In this document: positions 35,980 to 45,239 of the stretch, in pieces
Numbering within the stretch: position 1 is the stretch's first letter
Layout of the letters: each line of letters begins with the position of its first letter
Assembly: GCF_041333735.1 (NCBI RefSeq)
Contig: NZ_JBGKFB010000001.1
Coordinates: 1,171,001 to 1,235,000, forward strand
Origin: Veillonella sp.
Lineage (GTDB): Bacteria; Bacillota; Negativicutes; Veillonellales; Veillonellaceae
DNA: 64,000 bases
Direction: 5' to 3'
Notes under the pieces: model-generated
Seen by the model: only the letters and a program-made list of their open reading frames with translations
Told to the model about the DNA's origin: nothing
Database searches by the model: none
Translations under genes and position numbers: made by a program

Positions 35980-36924
35980 ATGAATGAAAAAGACATTATG
36001 ATTGAGGTCAATCATATGAGTCATATCTATACCGATGAAAATGGCAATGATGTACATGCATTAAATGATGTAAATTTATCTATTAAGCGCGGTGAGTTTG
36101 TTTGTATCATCGGTACGAATGGTAGTGGTAAAAGTACACTAGCTAAGCATTTCAACGTGTTATTACAACCTAGTGAAGGTCATATCAATGTATGTGGCTA
36201 TGATACGCGTGATGAAGCGCATATTTGGGATATACGCCAACATGTGGGCATGGTATTCCAAAACCCTGATAATCAAATTGTGGCAGCTGTCGTAGAAGAG
36301 GACGTTGCCTTTGGTCCAGAAAACTTAGGTATTCCTAGCGCAGAAATTAGAAAACGTGTCGATGCAGCGTTAGAGGCTGTAAATATGACTGAATATAGAG
36401 AACATGGTCCTCATTTGTTGTCTGGTGGCCAAAAGCAACGTATTGCCATTGCCGGCGTACTTGCAATGAAACCAGATTGCATCGTCCTTGATGAGCCAAC
36501 AGCTATGCTAGACCCTAAAGGTCGTCGTGAAGTGCTTGAAACAGTTCATAAACTCAATAAAGAAGAAGGTATCACTATCGTGTACATTACACACTTTATG
36601 GAGGAAGCTGTTACGGCTGACCGTGTGGTGGTAATGAAAAATGGCGTGAAGTTACATGATGGTACTCCTCGTGAGATTTTTAGCCATGTAGATACCTTAA
36701 AAGGCCTTGGCCTCGATGTACCTGTGGCGTCTGAAATTGCTTTCAAATTGAATGAAAAAGGTTATGAAGTAGGTAAGAGTATCATCAACAATGAAGAATT
36801 AGCAGAAGGTCTAAAACATTCTAAATTGGCTGATCAATTACTAAGTGAACATAAAGGTGCTAATACGATTAGTTCTCCTATCAATGAAAATTCAGATGTA
36901 GTAAGCGGGGAGGGCGTACACTAA
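35980..36924 (+). CDS. ecfA1: ECF transporter ATPase EcfA1
   Basis: This ABC ATPase has 314 residues from ATG 35980. An in-frame ATG at 35968 is the alternative; GAGG at 35970-35973 favours the later one. The Walker A is GTNGSGKSTLAK, the Q-loop VFQNPDNQIV, the signature LSGGQKQRIAIAG, and the Walker B CIVLDEPTAMLD. It powers uptake of vitamins through exchangeable S components. The C-terminal tail of about 60 residues is longer than the core fold needs. It overlaps ecfA2 by one base. Confidence 0.94.
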   Translation: MNEKDIMIEVNHMSHIYTDENGNDVHALNDVNLSIKRGEFVCIIGTNGSGKSTLAKHFNVLLQPSEGHINVCGYDTRDEAHIWDIRQHVGMVFQNPDNQIVAAVVEEDVAFGPENLGIPSAEIRKRVDAALEAVNMTEYREHGPHLLSGGQKQRIAIAGVLAMKPDCIVLDEPTAMLDPKGRREVLETVHKLNKEEGITIVYITHFMEEAVTADRVVVMKNGVKLHDGTPREIFSHVDTLKGLGLDVPVASEIAFKLNEKGYEVGKSIINNEELAEGLKHSKLADQLLSEHKGANTISSPINENSDVVSGEGVH

Positions 36925-37784
36925 TGGCGATTGTATTAGATAATATTACCTATACCTATGGTGTAGGTACTCCATTTGAAAAAACGGCTCTTCATGGTGT
37001 ATCTCTTACTGTTGAAAACGGTGAGTTTTTAGGCATTATTGGTCATACTGGGTCTGGTAAATCTACCTTTGTACAACATTTGAATGGCTTATTACATCCT
37101 ACAACAGGAACCGTTACCGTTAATGGTGTAGATATTAGCGCTTCTACAGAGGAAGCTAAGAAGATGCGTCATAAGGTAGGCATGGTGTTCCAATATCCAG
37201 AACATCAATTATTCGAAGAAACCATTGCCGAAGATATTGCATTTGGTCCTAAAAACTTAGGCCTTAGCGCAGATGAAGTGGATGAACGCGTACGTGATGC
37301 CATGAAATTTGTAGGTCTTGACTATGACACTTATGCAGAGCGTTCTCCATTCCACCTATCTGGTGGTCAAATGCGTCGCGTTGCCATTGCTGGTGTAGTG
37401 GCGATGGATCCAGACTTCCTAGTTCTTGATGAGCCATCTGCAGGCCTTGACCCATTTGGTCGTGAAGAAATCTTTGAAGAAATTATTCGTCTTCATAAAG
37501 AAAAGGGGATTACAGTAATCCTTGTATCTCACAATATGGAAGATATTTCGCGCATGGCATCTCGCCTTGTAGTCCTTGATAAAGGTCGCATCGTTCTCGA
37601 TGGAGAGCCGATGGATATCTTTAATAATCATCGCGATGAATTACAGGCTGTTGGTGTAGACGTACCACCAGTATCTGTCACTATGGAGTATTTGCGTGAA
37701 CAGGGACTAGATGTGTCTAATCGTGTATTATCTGTAGATGATGCAGTACAAGCCATTCTAGAAGGAGGTAGCCATGTTAAATAA
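36924..37784 (+). CDS. ecfA2: ECF transporter ATPase EcfA2
   Basis: This second ABC ATPase has 286 residues, with Walker A GHTGSGKSTFVQ, Q-loop VFQYPEHQLFEET, signature LSGGQMRRVAIAG, and Walker B FLVLDEPSAGLDP. It pairs with EcfA1 as a heterodimer under EcfT. It overlaps ecfT by 11 bases. No S component gene lies in this cluster, so this is a shared (group II) energizing module. Confidence 0.94.
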   Translation: MAIVLDNITYTYGVGTPFEKTALHGVSLTVENGEFLGIIGHTGSGKSTFVQHLNGLLHPTTGTVTVNGVDISASTEEAKKMRHKVGMVFQYPEHQLFEETIAEDIAFGPKNLGLSADEVDERVRDAMKFVGLDYDTYAERSPFHLSGGQMRRVAIAGVVAMDPDFLVLDEPSAGLDPFGREEIFEEIIRLHKEKGITVILVSHNMEDISRMASRLVVLDKGRIVLDGEPMDIFNNHRDELQAVGVDVPPVSVTMEYLREQGLDVSNRVLSVDDAVQAILEGGSHVK

Positions 37785-38577
37785 TATTACTATAGGGCAA
37801 TACTTCCCAGGAAACTCCTTCTTACATCGCATGGATCCTCGCGCAAAGATTATTGCTACCACAATATTCGTAGTAGCTATCTTCCTAGCGAACTCTCCTC
37901 TTGCGTATGGCTTAGTAGGGGCATTTACAATCTTTGCTATGTTGCTATCACGATTGCCATTACGCTTGATGTGGTCTGCTATTAAACCTCTTTGGATTAT
38001 CATCGTATTTACCATGGGTATTCATATCTTTACAACACCAGGTAATACAATCTTCCAATGGTGGATTATTAATATTACAGATCAAGGCTTGGCTATGGGT
38101 CTACAAATGGCGGCGCGATTAATCTTTTTAATCTTGTTCTCCTCCCTATTGACCTATACAACATCACCAATTCGTTTGACCGATGGTATTGAACATTTGC
38201 TCAATCCATTCCGTTGTATTGGTGTGCCAGCTCACGAATTAGCAATGATGATGACCATTGCATTGCGATTTATTCCTACACTACTAGATGAGACAGATCG
38301 TATTATGAAAGCTCAATCTGCTCGTGGTGCAGACTTTGTGACAGGCTCTATCATTCAACGTGCTAAAAACATGGTGCCTCTCTTAGTACCATTATTTATT
38401 AGTGCTTTCAGACGCGCTGATGAATTAGCTATTGCCATGGAGGCTCGCTGTTATAGAGGCGGTGTGAATCGTACGCGCATGAAAGAACTACAAGTTACCT
38501 ATGTAGATTATATCGGTGTAGGAGCTGTCATTTTAGTTACCATTGTACTCATCCTTTTATGGTGGCTTGATCTATGA
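37774..38577 (+). CDS. ecfT: ECF transporter transmembrane subunit EcfT
   Basis: EcfT has 267 residues with an N-terminal GNSFLHRMDPRAKII motif typical of CbiQ/EcfT. It has about five membrane helices, and the coupling helices AQSARGADF and AMEARCYRGG carry the Ala-Arg-Gly type signature for contact with the ATPases. It overlaps ecfA2 by 11 bases and truA by 4 bases. Confidence 0.93.
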   Translation: MLNNITIGQYFPGNSFLHRMDPRAKIIATTIFVVAIFLANSPLAYGLVGAFTIFAMLLSRLPLRLMWSAIKPLWIIIVFTMGIHIFTTPGNTIFQWWIINITDQGLAMGLQMAARLIFLILFSSLLTYTTSPIRLTDGIEHLLNPFRCIGVPAHELAMMMTIALRFIPTLLDETDRIMKAQSARGADFVTGSIIQRAKNMVPLLVPLFISAFRRADELAIAMEARCYRGGVNRTRMKELQVTYVDYIGVGAVILVTIVLILLWWLDL

Positions 38578-39359
38578 GAAATATACGGATTATAGTCGCT
38601 TATGATGGCACTGACTTAGCAGGCTATCAAAAGCAACCTGACGATAAGGGCTTAACGGTGCAAGGTTGTTTAGAATATGGATTGTCAAAAATTTGTAATG
38701 AACCAATTCAAATCTACGGCGCTTCTAGGACAGATGCAGGGGTACATGCGAAGTTTCAAGTCTGTACATTCCAAACATCTGGAGCTATACCGGCAGAAAA
38801 TATTCCTCGCGCTATGATTGCTCATATTCCAAAGGATATAGTTGTTCTTGAGGCGATGGAAATACCCCTCGATTGGAAGCCGCGATGGAATATATATGGT
38901 AAAGAGTATGTATATACTATCCATAATCAACTCATCGCGAATCCACTGACAAAACGATACCACTGGCACGTTAAGAAACCTCTTAATATCGAGCTCATGC
39001 AGGCTGCCGGTAATGAACTGTTGGGCACGCATGACTTTACTACCTTAAAGGGAACGAATTCAACGCCTGCTGATCCTGTAAAGACTATCATGGGCATCCA
39101 TGTAGAGGCCGAAGGCCCTCTTGTTACTATTTCAGTAGTGGGCAATGGGTTCCTATATCACATGGTTCGCAATATTGCAGGATTACTTGTCGATGTAGGG
39201 CTGGGAAGACGCAAGGTAGAGGATATTAAGGGCTATTTAGCGGCTAAAGATCGCCGTGTTATAGGCAAAACAGCGCCAGCCCAAGGTTTGTGCTTAGAGG
39301 AAATCTTCTTTACCGAAGAACGGCAGCAAGAGGTATTACAGAATAAATATTCTATATAA
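38574..39359 (+). CDS. truA: tRNA pseudouridine(38-40) synthase TruA
   Basis: TruA has 261 residues. The catalytic Asp is D54 in ASRTDAGVHAKFQV, and the conserved FLYHMVRNIAGLLVDVG is present near residue 200. It makes pseudouridine at positions 38-40 of the anticodon stem. It is translationally coupled to ecfT by an ATGA overlap. The gene order ecfA1-ecfA2-ecfT-truA after rplQ is common in Firmicutes. Confidence 0.95.
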   Translation: MRNIRIIVAYDGTDLAGYQKQPDDKGLTVQGCLEYGLSKICNEPIQIYGASRTDAGVHAKFQVCTFQTSGAIPAENIPRAMIAHIPKDIVVLEAMEIPLDWKPRWNIYGKEYVYTIHNQLIANPLTKRYHWHVKKPLNIELMQAAGNELLGTHDFTTLKGTNSTPADPVKTIMGIHVEAEGPLVTISVVGNGFLYHMVRNIAGLLVDVGLGRRKVEDIKGYLAAKDRRVIGKTAPAQGLCLEEIFFTEERQQEVLQNKYSI

Positions 39360-39414
39360 TTTTGTATAGACTACATTCTCCTATAATTTATTTAAAACGA
39401 TAACCATTAATACT

Positions 39415-39450
39415 AAAAGGATACTACTTAGCATGTAGTATCCTTTTCTC
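39415..39450 (+). terminator. Terminator after truA
   Basis: A perfect 13-bp stem (39415-39427 with 39435-39447), a 7-base loop, and a T-rich end. Confidence 0.85.
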
Positions 39451-39507
39451 TTATAATTTTTAGTTATAATGCCTTAATTTATACCTATTATTATGTGAAA
39501 TGATACA

Positions 39508-39536
39508 TTGTAAACCCAAAATATACATGATACAAT
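39508..39536 (+). promoter_or_regulatory. Promoter of korAB
   Basis: TTGTAA (39508-39513), 17 bases, and TACAAT (39531-39536), with a TGA extension just before the -10. About 85 bases of leader precede korA. Confidence 0.7.
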
Positions 39537-39629
39537 GACGATATAGACAGGTTCGTACTATAAAACATTAACATAGTAAGGTAGACTCTTGTCAGCAGTG
39601 TAATTTTTATCCTAAGGAGGGTGAATCTC

Positions 39630-41381
39630 TTGCAAAAACGTAAAGATTTTATCTGGAAAATGGGCGGCCAACAAGGTGAAGGTATTGAGAGTTGTGGCGA
39701 AATCATGGCGACAATCCTCGCTAAAGAAGGTTATTCCTTGTATAGCCAACGTTTGTTTGCATCTCGTATCAAAGGTGGTCATACTACATTCGCATTGCGC
39801 GTTGCATTAGAACAAGTTATGTCCATTGGTGAAGGCGTAGACTTCTTGCTTTCTCTTGATCAAGAAACAGTTGATATGCATGGTTCCGAAGTTCGCGATG
39901 GCGGTTACATCATTTGTGACAGCAAAGTAAATCCTGACTTCTCTAAATTTGAAGGTACAAAGGTTAATTGCTTGTCCTTGCCAATTTCTGAAACAGCAAT
40001 GAAACAAGGTTCCATGTTGATGCGTAACATCGTTGCACTTGGTATGTCTGTTGCACTTCTTGGTTTTGATACTAAGATGTTCAAAGATGCGATTGCTGCT
40101 AAATTTGCGAAAAAATCCCAAGAAATCGTGGATAAAAACTTGGCTGCTTTTGACGATGGTCATAGCCTTGTAATGGAAAAATTAGGCGATGTTGAAATCG
40201 ATACATTGCCAGCTCCTGGTAAGAAAGATCAAATGTTCTTATTAGGTAATGAAGCATGTGCTTTAGGTGCTATCGCAGCGGGTTCCCGTTTCATGGCATC
40301 TTATCCTATTACTCCAGCATCTGAAGTAATGGAATATATGATTAAAAACATGGATAAATTGGGTGCTACAATCGTTCAAACAGAGGACGAAATCGCAGCA
40401 TGCATGACAGCTATGGGCGGCGTATACGCAGGTGTTCGTGGCTTCACATGTACTTCTGGCCCTGGTCTTTCCTTGATGGCTGAATCCTTATCCATGGCTT
40501 CCATGGCTGAATTGCCAATGGTTGTTATCGACGTTCAACGTTCCGGCCCATCCACAGGTATGGCTACAAAGGTTGAACAATCCGATATTGATGCGGCTTG
40601 CTACAATGCACATGGCGATTACGCTGGTATCGTAATTTCTCCAACATCTATCGAAGAATGCTTCTATGAAATTCAAAAAGCATTCAACTTGGCAGAAATG
40701 TACCAATGCCCAGTTATCTTCATGCCTGACTTACAACAAGGTTTGAATAAACAATCTGTTCCTTCCTTCGACTTGAACCGTGTGCCTATTAACCGCGGTA
40801 AAATGATGAAAGAAGCTGACCTTCCTGAATTGGAACAACCTCATTATTTCAAACGCTTTGAATTGACTGAAGATGGCATTTCTCCTCGTACAATTCCTGG
40901 CATGAAAAATGGTCTATTCCTTTCTACAGGTCTTGAACATAATGAAGAAGGTAAACCAGCAGAAGCGCCTACAATGCACGTAGCGCAAACTGATAAACGT
41001 TTCCGCAAATTGGAAACTGTAGCTGATAACTATGAACCATTCTTGAATAATGCTAAATACGACGAAGCAGATGTACTCGTTGTAGGTATGGCTTCCAGCC
41101 GTGGTGCTATCGAAGAAGCAGTTGCTGAATTCGATCAAGAAGGCGTTAAAGTTAACCATTTACAATTGCGCTTGATTAAACCATTCCCAGCAAAACAATT
41201 ACAACCATTCATGGATGCTGCGAAAAAAGTGGTTATCGTTGAACACAATGCAACAGGCCAATTGACTAACTTATTTAAAATCAACATGCATAAGAAATCT
41301 AAAATTTCCAGCTGCTTGAAATACGATGGTAATCCATTCACAAAAAGTTATGTGAAAAATGCTATTAAGGAGGTCCTATAA
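39630..41381 (+). CDS. korA: 2-oxoacid:ferredoxin oxidoreductase alpha subunit, gamma-alpha fusion (TTG start)
   Basis: The protein has 583 residues from TTG 39630: AAGGAGG at 39614-39620 has a 9-base spacer to it, while GTG 39621 touches the site. The gamma domain comes first (about 10-185, KMGGQQGEGIESCGEIMATI), and then the alpha domain with YPITP at 225-229 and a C-terminal transketolase-like segment. The enzyme oxidizes a 2-oxoacid, probably 2-oxoglutarate, to the acyl-CoA with ferredoxin as acceptor, or runs in reverse. Pyruvate or another 2-oxoacid cannot be excluded. The beta subunit follows after one base. Confidence 0.9.
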   Translation: MQKRKDFIWKMGGQQGEGIESCGEIMATILAKEGYSLYSQRLFASRIKGGHTTFALRVALEQVMSIGEGVDFLLSLDQETVDMHGSEVRDGGYIICDSKVNPDFSKFEGTKVNCLSLPISETAMKQGSMLMRNIVALGMSVALLGFDTKMFKDAIAAKFAKKSQEIVDKNLAAFDDGHSLVMEKLGDVEIDTLPAPGKKDQMFLLGNEACALGAIAAGSRFMASYPITPASEVMEYMIKNMDKLGATIVQTEDEIAACMTAMGGVYAGVRGFTCTSGPGLSLMAESLSMASMAELPMVVIDVQRSGPSTGMATKVEQSDIDAACYNAHGDYAGIVISPTSIEECFYEIQKAFNLAEMYQCPVIFMPDLQQGLNKQSVPSFDLNRVPINRGKMMKEADLPELEQPHYFKRFELTEDGISPRTIPGMKNGLFLSTGLEHNEEGKPAEAPTMHVAQTDKRFRKLETVADNYEPFLNNAKYDEADVLVVGMASSRGAIEEAVAEFDQEGVKVNHLQLRLIKPFPAKQLQPFMDAAKKVVIVEHNATGQLTNLFKINMHKKSKISSCLKYDGNPFTKSYVKNAIKEVL

Positions 41382-41382
41382 T

Positions 41383-42255
41383 ATGACAACAGCTAAAGAT
41401 TACAGAAACGATATTCGTCCAAACTGGTGTCCTGGCTGTGGCCATTATGGGGTTCAAGCAGCAATTACTGATGCTGTAGCAGCAAGAAATATTCCACCAG
41501 AAAAATTAGCAGTAATTTCCGGTATCGGTTGCTCTAGCCGTATCGGTGGTTATTTCTACGCATATGGTGCACATACAACTCATGGTCGTGCGCTTCCTTA
41601 CGCACAAGGCGTTAAACTTGCTAACCAAGACTTAGAAGTTATCGCTTGCTCCGGTGATGGTGATGCATTCGCTATTGGTATGGGTCACACTATCCATGCT
41701 TTCAAACGTAATGTAAACATGACATACATCGTTATGGATAACCATGTATATGGTTTGACTAAAGGTCAAGCATCCCCTCGTTCCGACATCGGTTTTGTTA
41801 CAAAAACAACTCCTCGTGGGGCATTCGAATCTCCATTGTCCGTTTGTGAAACTGCAATTGCTGCAGGTGCTACATTCGTAGCCCAAGGTTACATGATTAA
41901 CCGTGCAGAACTTGTTGATTTGATTCAACAAGCAATGGATCACGAAGGTTTCTCCTTCATTAACGTATTCAGCCCATGTGTTACTTATAATAAACACAAC
42001 AGCTATGACTGGTTCAAAGAACACCTAGTTGCATTGCCAGAAGGTTATGACCCAACAGATCGTGCAACAGCACTTAAAACTTTGGGTGAAACAGATGGTT
42101 TGGTTACAGGTCTTATTTATCAAGATACTACTAAACCTTCCTTCGAAAAAGCTATGGCTGCAGCAAATGGTGGTCCACATCCTCGCCCATTGACTGAAGA
42201 TGTTGTAAAACCAGATCAAGCGCTATTTGATAGCCTTTGCAATCAATTTAAATAA
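41383..42255 (+). CDS. korB: 2-oxoacid:ferredoxin oxidoreductase beta subunit
   Basis: KorB has 290 residues from ATG 41383, with AAGGAGGT at 41367-41374. WCPGCGHYGVQAA, the cysteine of GIGCSSRIGG, and a later cysteine in FSPCVTYNKHN give the four likely ligands of a [4Fe-4S] cluster. The thiamine diphosphate motif is SGDGDAFAIGMGH with DNHVYGLTKGQ. It carries the TPP and the cluster and works with KorA. It is translationally coupled to korA, and a strong terminator follows. Confidence 0.92.
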   Translation: MTTAKDYRNDIRPNWCPGCGHYGVQAAITDAVAARNIPPEKLAVISGIGCSSRIGGYFYAYGAHTTHGRALPYAQGVKLANQDLEVIACSGDGDAFAIGMGHTIHAFKRNVNMTYIVMDNHVYGLTKGQASPRSDIGFVTKTTPRGAFESPLSVCETAIAAGATFVAQGYMINRAELVDLIQQAMDHEGFSFINVFSPCVTYNKHNSYDWFKEHLVALPEGYDPTDRATALKTLGETDGLVTGLIYQDTTKPSFEKAMAAANGGPHPRPLTEDVVKPDQALFDSLCNQFK

Positions 42256-42286
42256 TCTTATTTAAAGCGAGTCATTTATGATCTGT

Positions 42287-42325
42287 ACCCCTCTTTACTG
42301 GATGTCCAGTAAAGAGGGGTTTTTA
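42287..42325 (+). terminator. Terminator after korB
   Basis: A perfect 16-bp stem (42287-42302 with 42305-42320) with a two-base apex and a T tract to 42325. It is one of the strongest hairpins in the window. Confidence 0.92.
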
Positions 42326-42336
42326 CATTATTAATC

Positions 42337-42438
42337 GTATGATTACTTTAGCGTGTCATGAATAGTATGGTTATTTTATAGTGATATAAGTAATATGGTT
42401 ACTTTATTGTGTTATGAATAGTATTCTTACTTTACGGA
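42337..42438 (+). repeat. 28-bp imperfect tandem repeat, 3.6 copies
   Basis: The units are 42337-42364, 42365-42392, 42393-42420 and a partial copy at 42421-42438. Each starts with (G/A)TATGRTTAYTTTA and ends in ATGAATA or a variant. Units 1 and 3 agree at 23 of 28 positions, and units 2 and 3 at 22 of 28. The copies touch with no spacers, so this is not a CRISPR. It lies between the korB terminator and the gene at 42596. The rest of the gap (42439-42595) is AT-rich, with a possible TTGAAA/TGTTAT pair (42497, 42521). Confidence 0.8.
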
Positions 42439-42595
42439 GTTTTTCTTAATTGATATACTAATTTATAATTTAGGATATTTATAATTAAGTAAAAAATTGA
42501 AACATATAAGTATATGAGGCTGTTATTTCAGAATATGAGGCATAATGGAAACGTATAGATGTATTACTTACTATACGATTCATTAAGGAGAGGGA

Positions 42596-44446
42596 ATGAG
42601 TAACGTGTCGAATGAATATAATGAAGCATTGCTAGAGCCACTTAAGTATTACCGGGAAGAGTTAAAGGATGCCTTCCAGCAAGTCACCGAGGAGTACTTT
42701 CAAGATTTAGTCAATCAATCCAAGGTAGATATCGATACTAATAAAGTATTGATAGATAAATACACCTCTGTATCAGAGAATCGAGATCAATCGAATACAT
42801 CATATAAACGATTTGGCATTATTAAAAAGGTTGATATTGTTATCGGTATAGGGGCCATTATTTATGGTATCTATCAGTTTTCACAAAATCATGTAGATAT
42901 TGTATCTATCATTATTTGTATTGCGGTTCTAGTTCTATGTGTAGGTTTATATCTGTACTGGATTAAGCCCAATAGTAAGAGCCTTGAGGAAAAGCTTAAG
43001 GACTTAGATGCGACCTTAGCTCAAATGCGCCAAGAAGGTTATGAGATGATGGCGCCTTTGAATAATCTCTTTCATAGTGAAATGACTATGGAACTCATAA
43101 AAAAGGCGATTCCTTTTATTCATATGGATTCTAATTTTAATATTGAACGATATGAACAGCTCGTTAAAGACTATGGATTCTTAGAAAAGGGCGATGTGAA
43201 CCATTCCACATTAGATATTGCATCTGGCGAAATTTTAGGAAATCCCTTTGTGTTTCTTAAGCGCATAATCCACTGGATGGACGACTATACCTATGAAGGA
43301 ACATTAGATGTTACCTATACAGAGGAGTATGTAGATTCTAATGGGAATTTGAAGACTAGAGATGTTAACGAAACACTACGTGCAGTCATACGACAACCTG
43401 GTCCGTATTATGCCAATAGAGTATCCTTAGTGTATGGCAATCATGCGGCACCTAACTTAACATTTCATAGAAAACCACCGGAAAAAGGATTCTTTAATTT
43501 TGGTGGTGCCAAGAGTCGATTAGCGAAAGGCATTGCTAGTCTTAGAAAGAAAGGGCAAGACTCATTGGAGGATGGAGGTAATTTCCAAGCCTTAGCGAAT
43601 GAAGAGTTTGATGCTCAATTTAATGCATTAGATCGAAATAATGAAGTTGAGTTCCGAGTATTGTTTACGCCATTAGCACAAAGCAACTACAAGGATATTT
43701 TTGAAAACTCACCGTATGGCGATGATTTTGTATTTAACAAAGAATGTAAAATTAATGAGATTAAAGCTGACAACTCTCAAAACTGGGATTTTGATACTTC
43801 GCCATCTCAATATTATGATTTTTCATTCGAAAAGATTAAAGAGAAGTTCATTAATTACAACTGTAGTTACTTTGATCACATGTATTTCTCATTCCTGCCA
43901 ATTTTAGCAATTCCTGTGTATCAACAAATGGCGTCTAATGATTATATTTATGGTAAGTCGTATAATTTTAAATATAATGATTACATTACAGAAATGCTAG
44001 CCAATAAAATGGGGCTTAACTTATTTGTTCCTCCTAATGCGGCTCAGCGGAATAATATAAAAACAATCCTTAAGACGAGCCACCATAAAAATGAAGGTGA
44101 CTCAGAAGTGATTAAGGTAGATGCCTATTCGTATAGAACGATTGAACACATAGATGAAGTACCTGTGCGAGCGGGTAATGGTAGAACCTATTATGTACCA
44201 GTTCGCTGGGATGAGTATGTGCCGGTTACAAAACAAGAATTTATAGAGGTTTCAGAAATCAAATCTACAGGAGATGATTTCAATCATATTAAAGGCTTAG
44301 ATCATTATCAAAAATCTGAAGATAATAGGGATAGATCCTTTGCATATGATCACTTTATGGCAGGTAAACTATATCGACAAAATCAGTCTCTAGGCGATTT
44401 ATTAAATACTATTTATGAACAATGTGGAGGTACTAAAAATGGCTAA
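42596..44446 (+). CDS. Membrane-anchored protein, LemA partner, function unknown
   Basis: The product has 616 residues. A charged helical N-terminal part (1-75) is followed by two adjacent membrane helices (about 79-95 and 102-123), a long linker helix, and a large soluble C-terminal part. It contains ANEEFDAQFNALDRNNEVEF followed by RVLFTPLAQ. That segment resembles, from memory, DUF3137-type or mycoplasma MAG1210-type proteins encoded next to LemA; this is not checked. The ATG follows AAGGAG at 42585-42590. It overlaps the lemA-like gene by 8 bases, so the two products are probably made together. I do not know its function. Confidence 0.75.
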   Translation: MSNVSNEYNEALLEPLKYYREELKDAFQQVTEEYFQDLVNQSKVDIDTNKVLIDKYTSVSENRDQSNTSYKRFGIIKKVDIVIGIGAIIYGIYQFSQNHVDIVSIIICIAVLVLCVGLYLYWIKPNSKSLEEKLKDLDATLAQMRQEGYEMMAPLNNLFHSEMTMELIKKAIPFIHMDSNFNIERYEQLVKDYGFLEKGDVNHSTLDIASGEILGNPFVFLKRIIHWMDDYTYEGTLDVTYTEEYVDSNGNLKTRDVNETLRAVIRQPGPYYANRVSLVYGNHAAPNLTFHRKPPEKGFFNFGGAKSRLAKGIASLRKKGQDSLEDGGNFQALANEEFDAQFNALDRNNEVEFRVLFTPLAQSNYKDIFENSPYGDDFVFNKECKINEIKADNSQNWDFDTSPSQYYDFSFEKIKEKFINYNCSYFDHMYFSFLPILAIPVYQQMASNDYIYGKSYNFKYNDYITEMLANKMGLNLFVPPNAAQRNNIKTILKTSHHKNEGDSEVIKVDAYSYRTIEHIDEVPVRAGNGRTYYVPVRWDEYVPVTKQEFIEVSEIKSTGDDFNHIKGLDHYQKSEDNRDRSFAYDHFMAGKLYRQNQSLGDLLNTIYEQCGGTKNG

Positions 44447-45158
44447 TCAACTCGACGAAATGAATCCGGAAATTATGTCTGAAGGCAGAGATGTAAATGT
44501 TATTGCGAAGGTAATCCCTGTAGAAACTAGTGGTTTTGAAAAAATGTTACCTACTATTCTTATGGCTATCGGTGTTATTGGTATCGTTTTAGGCATAGTT
44601 ATTGACAAGTATCTGGTATCCATTATTGGTGCAATCGTGCTAATTTATCCATGGTGGAGATTAAAACAAATTAGCTCAGAGTTTAATATGATGGAACAAA
44701 GAATCCAAAATGCTGCTTCTGAAATCGACAATTATATGGAGCAACGTGTGGTGATTCTTTCCAATGCGGCTAAATTAGTGGAAAAATCTATTGAAGTAGA
44801 TAAAGATATTCTTGTAGATATTGCTAAGTATAGAAGTGGTAATTTCTCTGAAGAGTCTAGAAGTGATGTGAACTCTCAACTTAACAAGGCTACAAGAGCT
44901 CTTAATGTGGCTATAGAAAATTATCCAGAATTACAAAGCCAAGATACAATTCGCGATGCAATGCAACAAAACTCTTATTTGCAAAAAGAAATTACTGCAG
45001 CTAGAACGTTGTACAATGATGCGGTAAATACTTGGAATAGAGAAATCTTTGAATTCCCATTTAAAAAGATTGTAGCTGCTAAAGAAGGTAGAACTACAAG
45101 AATTCCATTTATTGCTGATCAAGAAACTAAAGAAAAGGCTAAAGGCGTTTTCTTTTAA
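44439..45158 (+). CDS. LemA family membrane protein
   Basis: The protein has 239 residues from ATG 44439, with TGGAGG at 44425-44430. There are two membrane helices near the N-terminus (37-54 and 58-74), and then the helical LemA domain with the terminal pattern ITAARTLYNDAVNTWNREIF and FPFKKIVAAKEG, close to the LemA ending. Typical LemA has one N-terminal helix; here there are two and a 35-residue cytosolic lead. The role of LemA proteins is poorly known. It overlaps the upstream gene by 8 bases, which suggests a complex. Confidence 0.82.
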   Translation: MANQLDEMNPEIMSEGRDVNVIAKVIPVETSGFEKMLPTILMAIGVIGIVLGIVIDKYLVSIIGAIVLIYPWWRLKQISSEFNMMEQRIQNAASEIDNYMEQRVVILSNAAKLVEKSIEVDKDILVDIAKYRSGNFSEESRSDVNSQLNKATRALNVAIENYPELQSQDTIRDAMQQNSYLQKEITAARTLYNDAVNTWNREIFEFPFKKIVAAKEGRTTRIPFIADQETKEKAKGVFF

Positions 45159-45176
45159 GGGCTAAGTAATGGGGCG

Positions 45177-45239
45177 TTAGTGTATAAAGGGCATACTATA
45201 AAATCTGACATTAGTATATAAGGGGATACTATGAAGTCT
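45177..45239 (+). repeat. Imperfect direct duplication carrying the MATE gene ribosome-binding site
   Basis: TTAGTGTATAAAGGG (from 45177) is repeated as TTAGTATATAAGGGG (from 45211), and both copies continue as ATACTAT(A/G)AA(A/G)TCT. The second copy contains the start codon and first codons of the MATE gene. The copies are 34 bases apart, like a small slippage duplication. Confidence 0.7.

Noticed and set aside
42337..42438. CRISPR array
   Set aside because: The 28-base units touch one another without spacers, and no cas genes are nearby.
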